A stretch of DNA of 64,000 nt, taken from Blattabacterium cuenoti. Lineage in GTDB: Bacteria; Bacteroidota; Bacteroidia; Flavobacteriales; Blattabacteriaceae. Location: NCBI RefSeq assembly GCF_014252255.1, contig NZ_CP059213.1:1-64000 (forward strand), given 5' to 3'. Position 1 is the stretch's first letter, and each line of letters opens with the position of its first letter. Both the position numbers and the translations under genes were made by a program. Under the pieces are notes generated by a model. The model did no database searches, had not been told where the DNA came from, and was given only the letters and a program-made list of their open reading frames with translations. Below are positions 47,199 to 57,879 of the stretch, one piece after another.

Positions 47199-50100
47199 AT
47201 GCAATCGTTAAAAAAATTTTTTTTCTCTACTAAAATAACTTCTTTTTTATTTTTATTATTTGCCATATCTATGGCTATAGCTACTTTTTTAGAAAAAAAA
47301 TATTCAACAAATGTTGCTAAAATATTCATTTATGAATCTATTTGGTTTGAATTTGTAATGTTATTAATTGTAATAAATTTAATGGGAAATATATGGAAAT
47401 ATAAATTATGGAATTATCATAAAATTCCTCTTTTTATTTTTCATTTATCATTTATATTTCTTTTTATAGGAGGAATTTTTTCTAGATATTATAGTTTTGA
47501 AGGTATTATGTCTATAAGAGAAGGAGAAATCAATAAAAAAATTATTTCTAGAAAAAATTATATTAAATTAAAAATTAATCAAGGTAATTATACTACATAT
47601 TATCATGATCATTATATTATTTCCCCTTATCATAAAAAATATCAAAAAAAATTTTATTTTAATAATAATCCTTTAGAAATAAAAATTATAGATTATATTC
47701 CTTGTGCTAAGGTTATACTTTCTAAAAGAAAAAAAGAAAATAAATTTATTAAAATTATTTCAAATAATAAAATAGGTCGAATCGAAAATTTTATTCAAAA
47801 TGGCAATATTTTAAAAATAAATGGTATAATATTTTCTTTAAATAAAGAAATACCTTTTGGTATAAAAATTTTTGAAAAAAAAAATAAATTATTTTTTAAA
47901 TCTTCTTATTCAGGAGAATATATAAATATGATTAATAGAAAAACTAATTTTTTATTAAAGGATACATCTTATATTTTAAGAAAAAAATATTTATATCGAA
48001 TAAAAACAGATCATGGTATGATTCATTGGGTTATTCCTGAAGGAATTATTAAAGGAAAATTAGAATATATTCAATCATGTGAAAAAGATGAAGATAATAA
48101 TAATAATTTATTAAATGCTATTACAGTAAAAATATCTTTTTTGAATCAATCTAAATTTGTAACATTTTTAGGAGGAAAAAATACATTAAAAATGAGTGAT
48201 TCCTTATTATTTAAAGATTGTAAAATATCTATTGGATATGGATCTATTTTTTTTAATCTTCCTTTTTTATTACGATTAAATAATTTTAAAATAAAAAATT
48301 ATCCAGGATCTGGGTTTCCTTCATCTTTTATGAGTGATATTACACTTATAGATAAAGATAAAAGAAAAAATTATTTGATTTATATGAATAATGTTTTAAA
48401 TTATAAGGGATATAGATTTTTTCAATCTGGATATGATCCAGATGGAAAAGGAACTTATTTTTCTGTTAATAATGATTATTTAGGAACTTATTTTTCTTAT
48501 ATAGGTTATATTTTTATGAGTATAGGTATGTTGATGACTTTATTTTGGAAAGGGACTAGATTTCATTATTTAATAAATAAATTAAAAAATTTATATAAAA
48601 ACAATTATATAATATTATTTTTTATATTATTATTTTTTTTAGGAAATAATTATGTTTCTTTTGCTCAAATACATAATCTTAAAAAAGATTCATTAAAAAA
48701 TATTTCTGAAGCTATTCATATTCCAAAAAAACATAGTGAAAACTTTGGTCGTTTATTAGTACAAGATAATAAAGGAAGAATAAAACCGATTAATACTATA
48801 GCTATTGAACTTCTTAGAAGAATATATAAAAAAAATTATTTAGAGAATTTAGATGCTAATCAATGGTTTATATCTATTCTTCAAGATAATATATTTTGGA
48901 CAAAAATTCCTTTTATTAAAGTAGATAAAAAAGGAGGATATAAATTTTTAAATAAAGTTAAAGCAAATAAAGAATGTTATGTATCTCTGATAGATCTTTA
49001 TACTTTAGATATAAAAACATCAAGTTTAAAATTTATTCTTCAAAAAGATTATGAAAAAGCTTTTTCTAAAAATCCAATACAAAGAAATGAATATGATAAA
49101 TCCGTACTGAGACTTAGTGAATGTGTAGGAATTATTCATGAAATTTTTCAGGGAAAATATCTTCGTATATTTCCTATACCAAATGATGTCAATAATACTT
49201 GGTCTAGTTGGATGATATCAGATTCAAATAAATTCAATTATTCTGGTTTATCTATGTATAATAATTATTTAAAATCTTTATTATATGCTCAAAATGAAAA
49301 AAATTGGAGTATAGCAGATCATGAAATAGAAAAAATACGACTTTATCAAAAAAAATATGCAAAAGATATTTTACCTTCAGAAAATAAAATATCTATAGAA
49401 ATTATTTATAATAAATTAAACATATTTAATTTATTATCTTTTTTATATGCTTATTTAGGAATATTTATTATTATTAATTCTTTTTTTCAAATTTTTTTCA
49501 AAAAAAAATATTTAAATTTTTTATCTAAAATATTTTTTCTAATTTCATTATTATTATTTTTTTTAAATTTTTTAGGTCTAATTTTTAGATGGTATATTTC
49601 AGAACACGCTCCATGGACTAATGGATATGAATCAGCTATTTTTATTAGTTTTTGTTTAGTAGGAATAGGTTTTCTATTTTATAGAAATCGATTTGTTTTA
49701 GGAATAACAATTTTAATAGCATCTATTTTATTAATGATATCGAATAAAATGGATCCAGAAATAACAAACTTAGTACCAGTTTTAAAATCTCACTGGTTGA
49801 TTATACATGTAGCAACAATAACAACAAGTTATGGTTTTTTTTTTACAGGATCTTTTTTAGGATTTTTTGTATTACTTTTATATATATTAAAAGCATATCT
49901 TCGTTTTTATAGAAAAAAAATTCAAAATCATATTGAAAAATTAACTATTATTAATGAAATGTGTCTTATTATAGGTATTTTTTTATTAACAATAGGAACT
50001 TTTTTAGGATCTGTTTGGGCAAATAACAGTTGGGGACGATATTGGAGCTGGGATCCAAAAGAAACTTGGGCTTTAATTAGTATTATGATTTATGCATTTG

Positions 50101-50348
50101 TATTACATATTCGTTTAATACCATCTATGAAAAATATATTTATTTTTAATTTTTATAGTATTATTTCAATAAGTTCTATTATAATGACTTATTTTGGTGT
50201 AAATTATTATTTATCTGGGTTGCATTCTTATGCAAAAGAAGATCCTATATCTGTTCCTTATTGGATATATTATAGTTTAATAATCTTGTTTATTGTAACA
50301 AGTTTTGCTTATTATTCTGAAAAATTTCATAACATTACGAAAAAATAA
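47199..50348 (+). CDS. ccsA: Cytochrome c biogenesis protein CcsBA (ResB-ResC fusion)
   Basis: System II haem delivery and ligation protein for c-type cytochromes. The 1049-residue protein has an N-terminal ResB-like half with membrane helices near residues 10-90 and a periplasmic domain. An internal periplasmic stretch follows (about 480-740), then the C-terminal CcsA half with the haem-binding WWD region WGRYWSWDPKETW near 945-957. Conserved periplasmic His residues occur as HAPWTNGYES and HSYAKEDP. The fused form is typical of Bacteroidetes. It implies a cytochrome c-based respiratory chain, consistent with the full TCA enzymes around it. Confidence 0.93.
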   Translation: MQSLKKFFFSTKITSFLFLLFAISMAIATFLEKKYSTNVAKIFIYESIWFEFVMLLIVINLMGNIWKYKLWNYHKIPLFIFHLSFIFLFIGGIFSRYYSFEGIMSIREGEINKKIISRKNYIKLKINQGNYTTYYHDHYIISPYHKKYQKKFYFNNNPLEIKIIDYIPCAKVILSKRKKENKFIKIISNNKIGRIENFIQNGNILKINGIIFSLNKEIPFGIKIFEKKNKLFFKSSYSGEYINMINRKTNFLLKDTSYILRKKYLYRIKTDHGMIHWVIPEGIIKGKLEYIQSCEKDEDNNNNLLNAITVKISFLNQSKFVTFLGGKNTLKMSDSLLFKDCKISIGYGSIFFNLPFLLRLNNFKIKNYPGSGFPSSFMSDITLIDKDKRKNYLIYMNNVLNYKGYRFFQSGYDPDGKGTYFSVNNDYLGTYFSYIGYIFMSIGMLMTLFWKGTRFHYLINKLKNLYKNNYIILFFILLFFLGNNYVSFAQIHNLKKDSLKNISEAIHIPKKHSENFGRLLVQDNKGRIKPINTIAIELLRRIYKKNYLENLDANQWFISILQDNIFWTKIPFIKVDKKGGYKFLNKVKANKECYVSLIDLYTLDIKTSSLKFILQKDYEKAFSKNPIQRNEYDKSVLRLSECVGIIHEIFQGKYLRIFPIPNDVNNTWSSWMISDSNKFNYSGLSMYNNYLKSLLYAQNEKNWSIADHEIEKIRLYQKKYAKDILPSENKISIEIIYNKLNIFNLLSFLYAYLGIFIIINSFFQIFFKKKYLNFLSKIFFLISLLLFFLNFLGLIFRWYISEHAPWTNGYESAIFISFCLVGIGFLFYRNRFVLGITILIASILLMISNKMDPEITNLVPVLKSHWLIIHVATITTSYGFFFTGSFLGFFVLLLYILKAYLRFYRKKIQNHIEKLTIINEMCLIIGIFLLTIGTFLGSVWANNSWGRYWSWDPKETWALISIMIYAFVLHIRLIPSMKNIFIFNFYSIISISSIIMTYFGVNYYLSGLHSYAKEDPISVPYWIYYSLIILFIVTSFAYYSEKFHNITKK

Positions 50349-50355
50349 ATAAACA

Positions 50356-51165
50356 GTGAATTTTCATTTATCTTTTTTTAAAAAAACAAAAAAGAAAAAT
50401 TTGAAAAAAAAAGAAAGTACTTTATTTAGAGATGCATTTGGCAATTTACATTTTATAAAACGTTTTCTAATTTTTACTTTTGGTTGTATTTCTTATAATC
50501 GTTATAATGGATTTAATAAATTACAATTAAAAGGAACGGAGTATATTAAAGATTTACCTGATAAAAAAGTTCTATTTGTTTCAAATCATCAAACATATTT
50601 TGCAGATATTTTTGCTATGTTTCATGTATTTTGTAGTGTGAAAAATGGATTTATTAATAGTATAAAAAATCCTATTTATCTTTTAAATCCAAAAGTAAAT
50701 TTATATTATGTAGCAGCTCAAGAAACTATGAATAAAGGTTTTTTAACAAAATTATTTATTTATTCTGGAGGAATAACTGTAAAAAGAACATGGAGAGAAG
50801 GAAATAAAAAAGTAAATCGTACCGTAAATATATCTGAAATAACTCGTATGGGTATAGCTATTAATGATGGATGGTTAATTACTTTTCCACAAGGAACTAC
50901 TAAAGAATTTGCCCCTGGAAGAAGAGGAATTGTTCATGTAATTAGAAAATACAATCCTATTGTTGTTCCTATTGTAATAGATGGATTTCAAAAAGCTTAT
51001 GATAAAAAAGGAATTCAAATTAAAAAAAAAGGTGTTTTACAAAAAATGAAATTTAAAAAACCTATTCCATTAAATTTAAAAAAAGATACTACTGAAAATA
51101 TTATGGAAAAAATTATGGATGCTATAGAACAATCTCCTAAATATTATAGAAAAAAAAATTCATAA
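50356..51165 (+). CDS. plsC: Lysophospholipid (1-acylglycerol-3-phosphate) acyltransferase
   Basis: Adds the second acyl chain in phosphatidic acid synthesis at the inner membrane. The 269-residue protein has the acyltransferase motif I as SNHQTYFAD (His and Asp five residues apart, one more than in E. coli PlsC, which I take to be a Bacteroidetes subgroup feature). Motif III appears as TFPQGTTKEFAPGRRG, and a VPIVIDGF segment follows. The start is GTG at 50356. It is a same-strand neighbour of ccsBA and alaS with short spacers. Broader acyltransferase function cannot be excluded. Confidence 0.88.
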   Translation: MNFHLSFFKKTKKKNLKKKESTLFRDAFGNLHFIKRFLIFTFGCISYNRYNGFNKLQLKGTEYIKDLPDKKVLFVSNHQTYFADIFAMFHVFCSVKNGFINSIKNPIYLLNPKVNLYYVAAQETMNKGFLTKLFIYSGGITVKRTWREGNKKVNRTVNISEITRMGIAINDGWLITFPQGTTKEFAPGRRGIVHVIRKYNPIVVPIVIDGFQKAYDKKGIQIKKKGVLQKMKFKKPIPLNLKKDTTENIMEKIMDAIEQSPKYYRKKNS

Positions 51166-51182
51166 ATACATAAATAAATGAT

Positions 51183-53885
51183 ATGAAATATCAATCAGTA
51201 AAAGATACTTTTCTTAATTTTTTTCAAAAAAAAAAACATAAAATTATTCCTTCTTTTCCTATTTATTCAAAAAATGATCCAACACTTTTTTTTATTAATG
51301 CAGGAATGAATCCTTTTAAGGATTATTTTTTAGGACATGTTAAACCAAACCATTCAAGAATAGTTAATATTCAAAAATGTTTGAGAGTAACTGGAAAACA
51401 TAATGATTTAGAAAATGTAGGATATGATAATTATCATCATACCATGTTTGAAATGTTAGGAAATTGGTCTTTTGGAGATTATTCTAGGAAAGAAGCAATA
51501 GAATGGGCATGGGAATTATTAATTACAGTATATAATATACCAAAAAAAAATATTTATATATCAATTTTTACTGGAGACGAAAAAGAAGGATTATCCATGG
51601 ATAATGAAACTTTTCAATATTGGAAAAATTTCGTTAATAAAGATAATATTCTTTTTTTTGGAAAAAAAGAAAATTTTTGGGAAATGGGATTAACAGGTCC
51701 TTGTGGACCTTGTTCCGAAATTCATATAGATTTACGTAATGAAAAAGAAAAAAAAATTTTACATGGAAAATATCTCATTAATAAAAAACATCCAAAAGTT
51801 ATAGAGATTTGGAATCTTGTTTTTATAGAATATTTACGTAAATCAGATGGAAAATTAGAAAAACTTCCTATAAAACATATTGATACAGGAATGGGATTAG
51901 AAAGATTATGTACAGTATTGCAAGGAAAATTTTCTAGTTATGAAACTGATATTTTTTATCCAATTATTCAAAATATAAAAGAATCTTTGGGAAAAATTTA
52001 TAAAAAAGATTTTCATCAAAAAGTATCTATACATATAATAGCAGATCATTTAAGATCTATTGTTTTTTCTATATCAGATGGTGTATTACCATCAAATAAT
52101 GGATCTGGTTATATTATAAGAAAAATTCTTAGAAGAACTGTAATTTATGTAAATCGTTTTTTCTATAAAAAAGAACCTTTTATTTATCAATTTGTAGATT
52201 CTTTAGTAAAAAGAATGAAAAATTCTTTTCCAGAATTAGAAAAAAAAAAAGAATATATAAAAAATGTTATTCAAGAAGAAGAATTATCTTTTTTAAGAAT
52301 TATTGAAAAAGGAAGTCAAAAAATTCAATATATAATAGAAAAAACTAAAGAAAAAAAAGAAAAAATTATTGATGGAAAAACTATTTTTCAATTATATGAT
52401 ACTTATGGTTTTCCTATAAAATTATCTAAAATATTAGTTGAAAAAAATAATTTATCAATTGATGAAAAATTATTTCATAAAAAATTATTAGAACAAAAAA
52501 ATAGATCTAAAAAAGAAAATAATATAATAATAAAAAAAGATTGGATAAAAGTACATAATCACCAATTTATTCATGATAATATAAATTTTATAGGATATAA
52601 TATTATAAAATGTGATATTGTAATTATACAATATAGAAAAATAGAAAATAAATTAACAAAAAATCATTATTATGAATTAGTATTTTCAAAAACTCCTTTT
52701 TATCCTGAAGGAGGGGGGCAATTAGGAGATACTGGTATTATAAAAAGTAAAACTGATGAAGTTAATATTTTTGATACTAAAAAAGAAAATTCTATTATTA
52801 TACATTACGCTTTAAAATTACCTTTAAATATTTATTCTTCTTTTCAAGCTATAGTTAATAAAAATAGAAGAGAAAAAATTGAAAAAAATCATACATCTAC
52901 CCATTTATTACATTTTGCTTTAAAAAAAATATTAGGAAATCATATTCAACAAAAAGGTTCTTATATAGGAGATGAATATTTACGATTTGATTTTTCTCAT
53001 TATCAAAAAATAACTATTGAAGAATTGAATAAAATAGAAAATATAGTTCAAGAACTCATATTTTCTGATATTTTTTTAAAAGAAAAAATATTTTCTTCTT
53101 TTCAAGAAGCTCAAAAAAATATTTTTTTTCATACAAATGAAACATTTGAAAATAAATATGAAAAAAAAGTACGAGTAATAACTTTTGATAAAAATTCTGA
53201 ATTATGTATTGGAACACATGTAAAAAATACTGGAGTAATTCAAGTTTTTAAAATTATATCAGAATCTTCTATATCATATGGAATACGAAGAATTAAAGCT
53301 ATTACTTCAAAAATAGCAATACAATATTTAAAATCAGTTCATGATCAATATCAATATTTAAAAAAATATACAAAATATCCTTTAAAAAGCTTCCTTCTTT
53401 TACAAGAATCTAATAAAAAATTAAAAAAAGAAATATCAGAAATACGTTTACAACAAATAAAAATAATAAAAAAAGAGTTTTTTTTAAAAAAAATTTCATT
53501 TTCTTCAATGAATTATATATGTGATATAGACCCAATTCAAGAAAAAAAATTAGATATAAATATTATTAAAAAAATAGTTTTAGATTTAAGACATGAAATA
53601 CCTGATTTATTTATGATTATTGGATTTATAAAAGAAAAAAAACCAATTATTTTTATATCTATTTCAGATTCCATAATTCAAAAAAAAAATATTCATGCCC
53701 ATAAAATAATAGATAAAATTGCATATTATATAAAAGGAAAATATTGGGGGAAATCTTTTTTTGCTACATCTATAGGAACTGAAAAAAATGGATTGAATTT
53801 GATTTTAAAAAATACAAAAAATATAAAAAATCAAATAAACTTTGATAGATATTTAAAATGTTTAAATTTGAAATTTAAAAAGTAA
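51183..53885 (+). CDS. alaS: Alanine--tRNA ligase
   Basis: Class II synthetase charging tRNA-Ala, with its own editing domain. The 900-residue protein has FFINAGMNPFKDYFLG and HHTMFEMLGNWSFGDY in the catalytic core, then GLTGPCGPCSEIH and HIDTGMGLERL (motif 3). The editing domain has the Zn site HTSTHLLH from His570 and CIGTH with Cys675 and His679. The C-terminal C-Ala domain is present but diverged. Length is slightly above the 875 of E. coli. Confidence 0.98.
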   Translation: MKYQSVKDTFLNFFQKKKHKIIPSFPIYSKNDPTLFFINAGMNPFKDYFLGHVKPNHSRIVNIQKCLRVTGKHNDLENVGYDNYHHTMFEMLGNWSFGDYSRKEAIEWAWELLITVYNIPKKNIYISIFTGDEKEGLSMDNETFQYWKNFVNKDNILFFGKKENFWEMGLTGPCGPCSEIHIDLRNEKEKKILHGKYLINKKHPKVIEIWNLVFIEYLRKSDGKLEKLPIKHIDTGMGLERLCTVLQGKFSSYETDIFYPIIQNIKESLGKIYKKDFHQKVSIHIIADHLRSIVFSISDGVLPSNNGSGYIIRKILRRTVIYVNRFFYKKEPFIYQFVDSLVKRMKNSFPELEKKKEYIKNVIQEEELSFLRIIEKGSQKIQYIIEKTKEKKEKIIDGKTIFQLYDTYGFPIKLSKILVEKNNLSIDEKLFHKKLLEQKNRSKKENNIIIKKDWIKVHNHQFIHDNINFIGYNIIKCDIVIIQYRKIENKLTKNHYYELVFSKTPFYPEGGGQLGDTGIIKSKTDEVNIFDTKKENSIIIHYALKLPLNIYSSFQAIVNKNRREKIEKNHTSTHLLHFALKKILGNHIQQKGSYIGDEYLRFDFSHYQKITIEELNKIENIVQELIFSDIFLKEKIFSSFQEAQKNIFFHTNETFENKYEKKVRVITFDKNSELCIGTHVKNTGVIQVFKIISESSISYGIRRIKAITSKIAIQYLKSVHDQYQYLKKYTKYPLKSFLLLQESNKKLKKEISEIRLQQIKIIKKEFFLKKISFSSMNYICDIDPIQEKKLDINIIKKIVLDLRHEIPDLFMIIGFIKEKKPIIFISISDSIIQKKNIHAHKIIDKIAYYIKGKYWGKSFFATSIGTEKNGLNLILKNTKNIKNQINFDRYLKCLNLKFKK

Positions 53886-53895
53886 AAAATAGTAT

Positions 53896-56667
53896 ATGAG
53901 TGACTCTATAAGTGATAAATATTCTTTTTTAAATACCATACATTTTAAAAATTTAGAATTTTTATATAATAAGTATAAAAAAGATCCTAATTCAATAGAA
54001 TTAAGTTGGAGTGCTTTTTTTAATGGATTTGATTTTGGAGAAAAAAACTATAAAACTTATGATAAATCAATAAATCAAGAAAATGATAAAACATTTATTA
54101 ATTTAAATAAAGAGATTATTCATAAGGAATTTTTAGTATATAACTTAATTAATACTTATAGACAAAGAGGTCATTTTTTTACTAATACAAATCCTATACG
54201 AGAAAGAAGAAAACATTTTCCTTCTTTAGATTTAAAAAATTTTGGGCTATCTGATAAAGATCTTGATATGTCTTTTTACGCTGGTGAATTAATAGGAATT
54301 GGAAAAAGTTCATTAAAAAATATAATTTTTTATTTAAAAAATATTTATTGTAGATCTATAGGAATAGAATATATGTATATTTCTAATCCTCAAAAAATTC
54401 AATGGATTGAAAGATGGTTTCAAAAAAAAAAATTGCAATTTTCTGCAGAAGAAAAAAAATTTTTTTTAAAAAAATTAAATGAAGCAGTTTCATTTGAAAA
54501 TTTTATTCATACAAAATTCGTAGGTCAAAAAAGGTTTTCTATAGAAGGAAATGAATCTTTATTACCTGGATTAGAAGAAATGATAGAATATACTTCTAGT
54601 AAATATTTATCAGAAGACTTTATAATAGGAATGTCACATAGAGGTCGTTTAAATATTCTTTCTAATTTTTTTCAAAAAAATTATTCTCAAATATTTAGTG
54701 AATTTCAAGAAAAAGAATATAAAGAAAAAACTTTTTCTGGTGATGTAAAATATCATCTTGGATTTTCTAAAATTAGAAAAACTCGTAAAGGACAATATAT
54801 TCGACTACATTTAGTTCCTAACCCTTCACATTTAGAATCTGTAGATGCAATTGTAGAAGGAATTACACGTGCAAAAATAGATATAGTTTATAATAAAAAT
54901 AGTAATTCAGAAAAAATTATTCCTATTTTAATTCATGGAGATGCCGCGTTATCAGGGCAAGGAATTGTATATGAAGTAATTCAATTATCTAAATTAAAAG
55001 GATATAAAACGGGAGGAACAATTCATATTGTACTTAATAATCAAATAGGCTTTACTACAAATTATACTGAAGGACGTTCTAGTATTTATTGTACTGATAT
55101 AGCAAAAGTTCTTCTTTCTCCAGTATTACATGTTAATGCAGATGATGTCGAATCTGTTATAAAAGCAATTTATTTTGCTGTAGATTTTAGAATGAAATAT
55201 CATGAAGATATTTTTATAGATTTACTTGGATATAGAAAATATGGACATAATGAAGGAGATGAACCTAGATTTACTCAACCATCTTTATATAAAGCTATTT
55301 CTAAACATACCAATTCTTATAATTTATATAAAAAAAAATTAGAAAAAAATGGAATCATTAATAATAATGATATAATAAATATGGAAAAAGAATATAAAAA
55401 TATTCTAAATGTAGGATATAATGAAGCAAAAAATATAAAATGGAATGTTTTGAATTCTTTTTTAGAAGAAGAATGGAAAAATTTTCCTGTAGTATCTACT
55501 AATAAAGATATTTTTCAAATGGTAGATACTCGAATTTCAATGAAAAAAATTATAGATATATCTCATAAAATTTTTTCTCTCCCAAAAGATAAAAAATTTT
55601 TTAAAAAAACGGAATCTATTTTTAGAAATAGATTAAAAATGATTACTAATAAATTAGTAGATTGGAGTATGTCAGAATTACTTGCTTATGGAACACTTTT
55701 AGATGAAGGAATTCATATTCGTTTATCAGGAGAAGATGTAGCAAGAGGAACATTTTCTCAACGTCATGCTATTATTAAAACAGAAGAAGAAGAAGAAATT
55801 ATTCTTTTAAATAATATACGTATAGGACAAGGAAAAATACAAATTTTTAATTCACCTCTTTCAGAATATGGAGTATTGGGTTTTGATTATGGATATGCTA
55901 TGTATTCTCCTTATGTTTTAACCTTATGGGAAGCTCAATTTGGAGATTTTGGAAATGGAGGACAAATTATAATAGATCAATATATTTCATCAGGAGAAAA
56001 TAAATGGAAAATTCGAAATGGAATAGTTTTATTACTCCCTCATGGATATGAAGGTCAAGGTCCAGAACATTCTTCTGCACGTATAGAACGATATTTACAA
56101 CTTTGTGCTAAAAATAATTTATTTGTAGTTAATTGTACTACTCCAGCTAATTTTTATCATCTTTTAAGAAGACAAATGAAATTAAAATATCGTAAACCTC
56201 TTATAATTTTTACGCCAAAAAGTTTACTTAGAAATTCTAAATGCTTATCTACAATAGATAAACTTTCTGAAGGAAAGTTTCAAGAAATTATAGATGATCC
56301 TTATGTAAAAGATTTTAATAAAATAACTAAATTAATTTTTTGCTCTGGAAAAATATATTATGATTTATTAAATAAAAAAGAATCTTTAAAAAATAACAAT
56401 ACAGCATTAATTAGAATAGAACAAATTTACCCATTAAAAATAGAAAAAATTGAAAATTTACTTATTAAATATAAAAATAAAAAAATAATTTATTGGGTAC
56501 AAGAAGAACCAGAAAATATGGGATTATGGAGTTTTATTTTAAGAAAATTGAAAAATATAATATCATTTAATTTAATTTCTCCATCTGAAAATTCTAGTCC
56601 ATCTACAGGATCTTATATAGATTTTTTAAAAATTCAAAATGAAATATTAAAAAAAGCTTTTTTATGA
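53896..56667 (+). CDS. sucA: 2-oxoglutarate dehydrogenase E1 component
   Basis: Thiamine-diphosphate-dependent decarboxylase of the 2-oxoglutarate dehydrogenase complex. The 923-residue protein has the N-terminal E2-binding segment, where NTIHFKNLEFLYNKYKKDP is followed by LSWSAFFNGF. The TPP-domain segments are present: GMSHRGRLNIL, HGDAALSGQGIVYE, LNNQIGFTT, GYRKYGHNEGDEPRFTQP, GHGYEGQGPEHSSARIERY-like PHGYEGQGPEHSSARIER, and QEEPENMGLW near the end. It overlaps sucB by four bases (ATGA), so both are co-translated. sucC lies 3.3 kb downstream. Confidence 0.97.
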   Translation: MSDSISDKYSFLNTIHFKNLEFLYNKYKKDPNSIELSWSAFFNGFDFGEKNYKTYDKSINQENDKTFINLNKEIIHKEFLVYNLINTYRQRGHFFTNTNPIRERRKHFPSLDLKNFGLSDKDLDMSFYAGELIGIGKSSLKNIIFYLKNIYCRSIGIEYMYISNPQKIQWIERWFQKKKLQFSAEEKKFFLKKLNEAVSFENFIHTKFVGQKRFSIEGNESLLPGLEEMIEYTSSKYLSEDFIIGMSHRGRLNILSNFFQKNYSQIFSEFQEKEYKEKTFSGDVKYHLGFSKIRKTRKGQYIRLHLVPNPSHLESVDAIVEGITRAKIDIVYNKNSNSEKIIPILIHGDAALSGQGIVYEVIQLSKLKGYKTGGTIHIVLNNQIGFTTNYTEGRSSIYCTDIAKVLLSPVLHVNADDVESVIKAIYFAVDFRMKYHEDIFIDLLGYRKYGHNEGDEPRFTQPSLYKAISKHTNSYNLYKKKLEKNGIINNNDIINMEKEYKNILNVGYNEAKNIKWNVLNSFLEEEWKNFPVVSTNKDIFQMVDTRISMKKIIDISHKIFSLPKDKKFFKKTESIFRNRLKMITNKLVDWSMSELLAYGTLLDEGIHIRLSGEDVARGTFSQRHAIIKTEEEEEIILLNNIRIGQGKIQIFNSPLSEYGVLGFDYGYAMYSPYVLTLWEAQFGDFGNGGQIIIDQYISSGENKWKIRNGIVLLLPHGYEGQGPEHSSARIERYLQLCAKNNLFVVNCTTPANFYHLLRRQMKLKYRKPLIIFTPKSLLRNSKCLSTIDKLSEGKFQEIIDDPYVKDFNKITKLIFCSGKIYYDLLNKKESLKNNNTALIRIEQIYPLKIEKIENLLIKYKNKKIIYWVQEEPENMGLWSFILRKLKNIISFNLISPSENSSPSTGSYIDFLKIQNEILKKAFL

Positions 56668-57854
56668 TAACAAAAGTAAAAGTCCCCTCTCCAGGAGAAT
56701 CAATTACAGAAGTAGAAGTTTCCACATGGTTTGTAAAAGATGGAGACTATGTTAATAAAGGTCAAACAATAGCAGAAATAGATTCAGATAAAGCAACTTT
56801 AGAAGTTTCTGCAGAAGAAAATGGAATAATTACCTCAATGGTAAAAAAAGGAGAAAAAATACAAGTTGGAGATATATTATGCTTAATTGACACTTCTAAA
56901 AAATCTATAAAAATAGATACAAAAAAAATTTATAAGGATAAGGATAATAAAAATATTAAAATTCCTTCTCCATCTTCAAAAAAAATATTAAAAGAAAATA
57001 ATATTCCTATAGAATCTATTAAAGGAACAGGAAAATATGGAAGAATTACAAAAGAAGATTGTATTGTTTTTCTTGATAAGAATCCTAATTTTAAGTCTAT
57101 GAGTAGACATATTCCAATATATAGATCAAAAAAGATAACTGCTCTTTCTTCTTTAAGAAGAAAACTTTCTGAAAGATTAATATCTGTAAAAAATGAAACA
57201 GCTACACTTACAACCTTCAATGAAGTCGATATGCAAGAAGTTTTTTTTATAAGAAAAAAATATAAAAATATTTTTAAAGAAAAACATGGAGTTAATTTAG
57301 GATTAATGTCTTTTTTTACTATTTCTTGTATTAGAGCATTAAAAATGTATCCAGACGTTAATGCTATGATTAATGGAAAAGAAAAAATAAATTTTGAATA
57401 TTATGATATTAGTATTGCAATATCTGGACCTAAAGGGTTAATGGTTCCTGTCATAAGAAATGCGGAACATTTATCATTTCGAGGTATAGAACAAGAAATT
57501 AATAATTTATCAATACGTGTTCAAAATGGAACAATTTCTATACAAGAAATGACAGGAGGTACTTTTACAATTACAAATGGAGGTATTTTTGGATCAATGT
57601 TATCTACTCCAATTATAAATCCACCACAAAGTGCTATATTAGGAATGCATAAAATTATGGAAAGACCTGTAGTAATTAACGGATCTATTGAAATACGTCC
57701 TATTATGTATTTAGCTTTATCTTATGATCATAGAATAATTGATGGTAGGGAATCTGTTGGTTTTTTAATGTCTATAAAAGAATCTATAGAAAATCCAATA
57801 AAATTTTTAATGGAAGGAAATGAAAAAAATATTCATAAAATTTTAGAATTATAA
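56664..57854 (+). CDS. sucB: 2-oxoglutarate dehydrogenase E2 (dihydrolipoamide succinyltransferase)
   Basis: Lipoyl-bearing core of the 2-oxoglutarate dehydrogenase complex. The lipoyl domain (about residues 1-75) carries the target Lys43 in EIDSDKATLEV. A short subunit-binding domain lies near 100-140 (SPSSKKILKENNIPIESIKG...GRITKEDC). The catalytic domain ends LALSYDHRIIDGRESVGFL with the active-site His and Asp. The four-base overlap with sucA fixes its substrate better than sequence alone. E3 is not in the window. Confidence 0.97.
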   Translation: MITKVKVPSPGESITEVEVSTWFVKDGDYVNKGQTIAEIDSDKATLEVSAEENGIITSMVKKGEKIQVGDILCLIDTSKKSIKIDTKKIYKDKDNKNIKIPSPSSKKILKENNIPIESIKGTGKYGRITKEDCIVFLDKNPNFKSMSRHIPIYRSKKITALSSLRRKLSERLISVKNETATLTTFNEVDMQEVFFIRKKYKNIFKEKHGVNLGLMSFFTISCIRALKMYPDVNAMINGKEKINFEYYDISIAISGPKGLMVPVIRNAEHLSFRGIEQEINNLSIRVQNGTISIQEMTGGTFTITNGGIFGSMLSTPIINPPQSAILGMHKIMERPVVINGSIEIRPIMYLALSYDHRIIDGRESVGFLMSIKESIENPIKFLMEGNEKNIHKILEL

Positions 57855-57879
57855 TTAATATAACATATTACTATAGTAC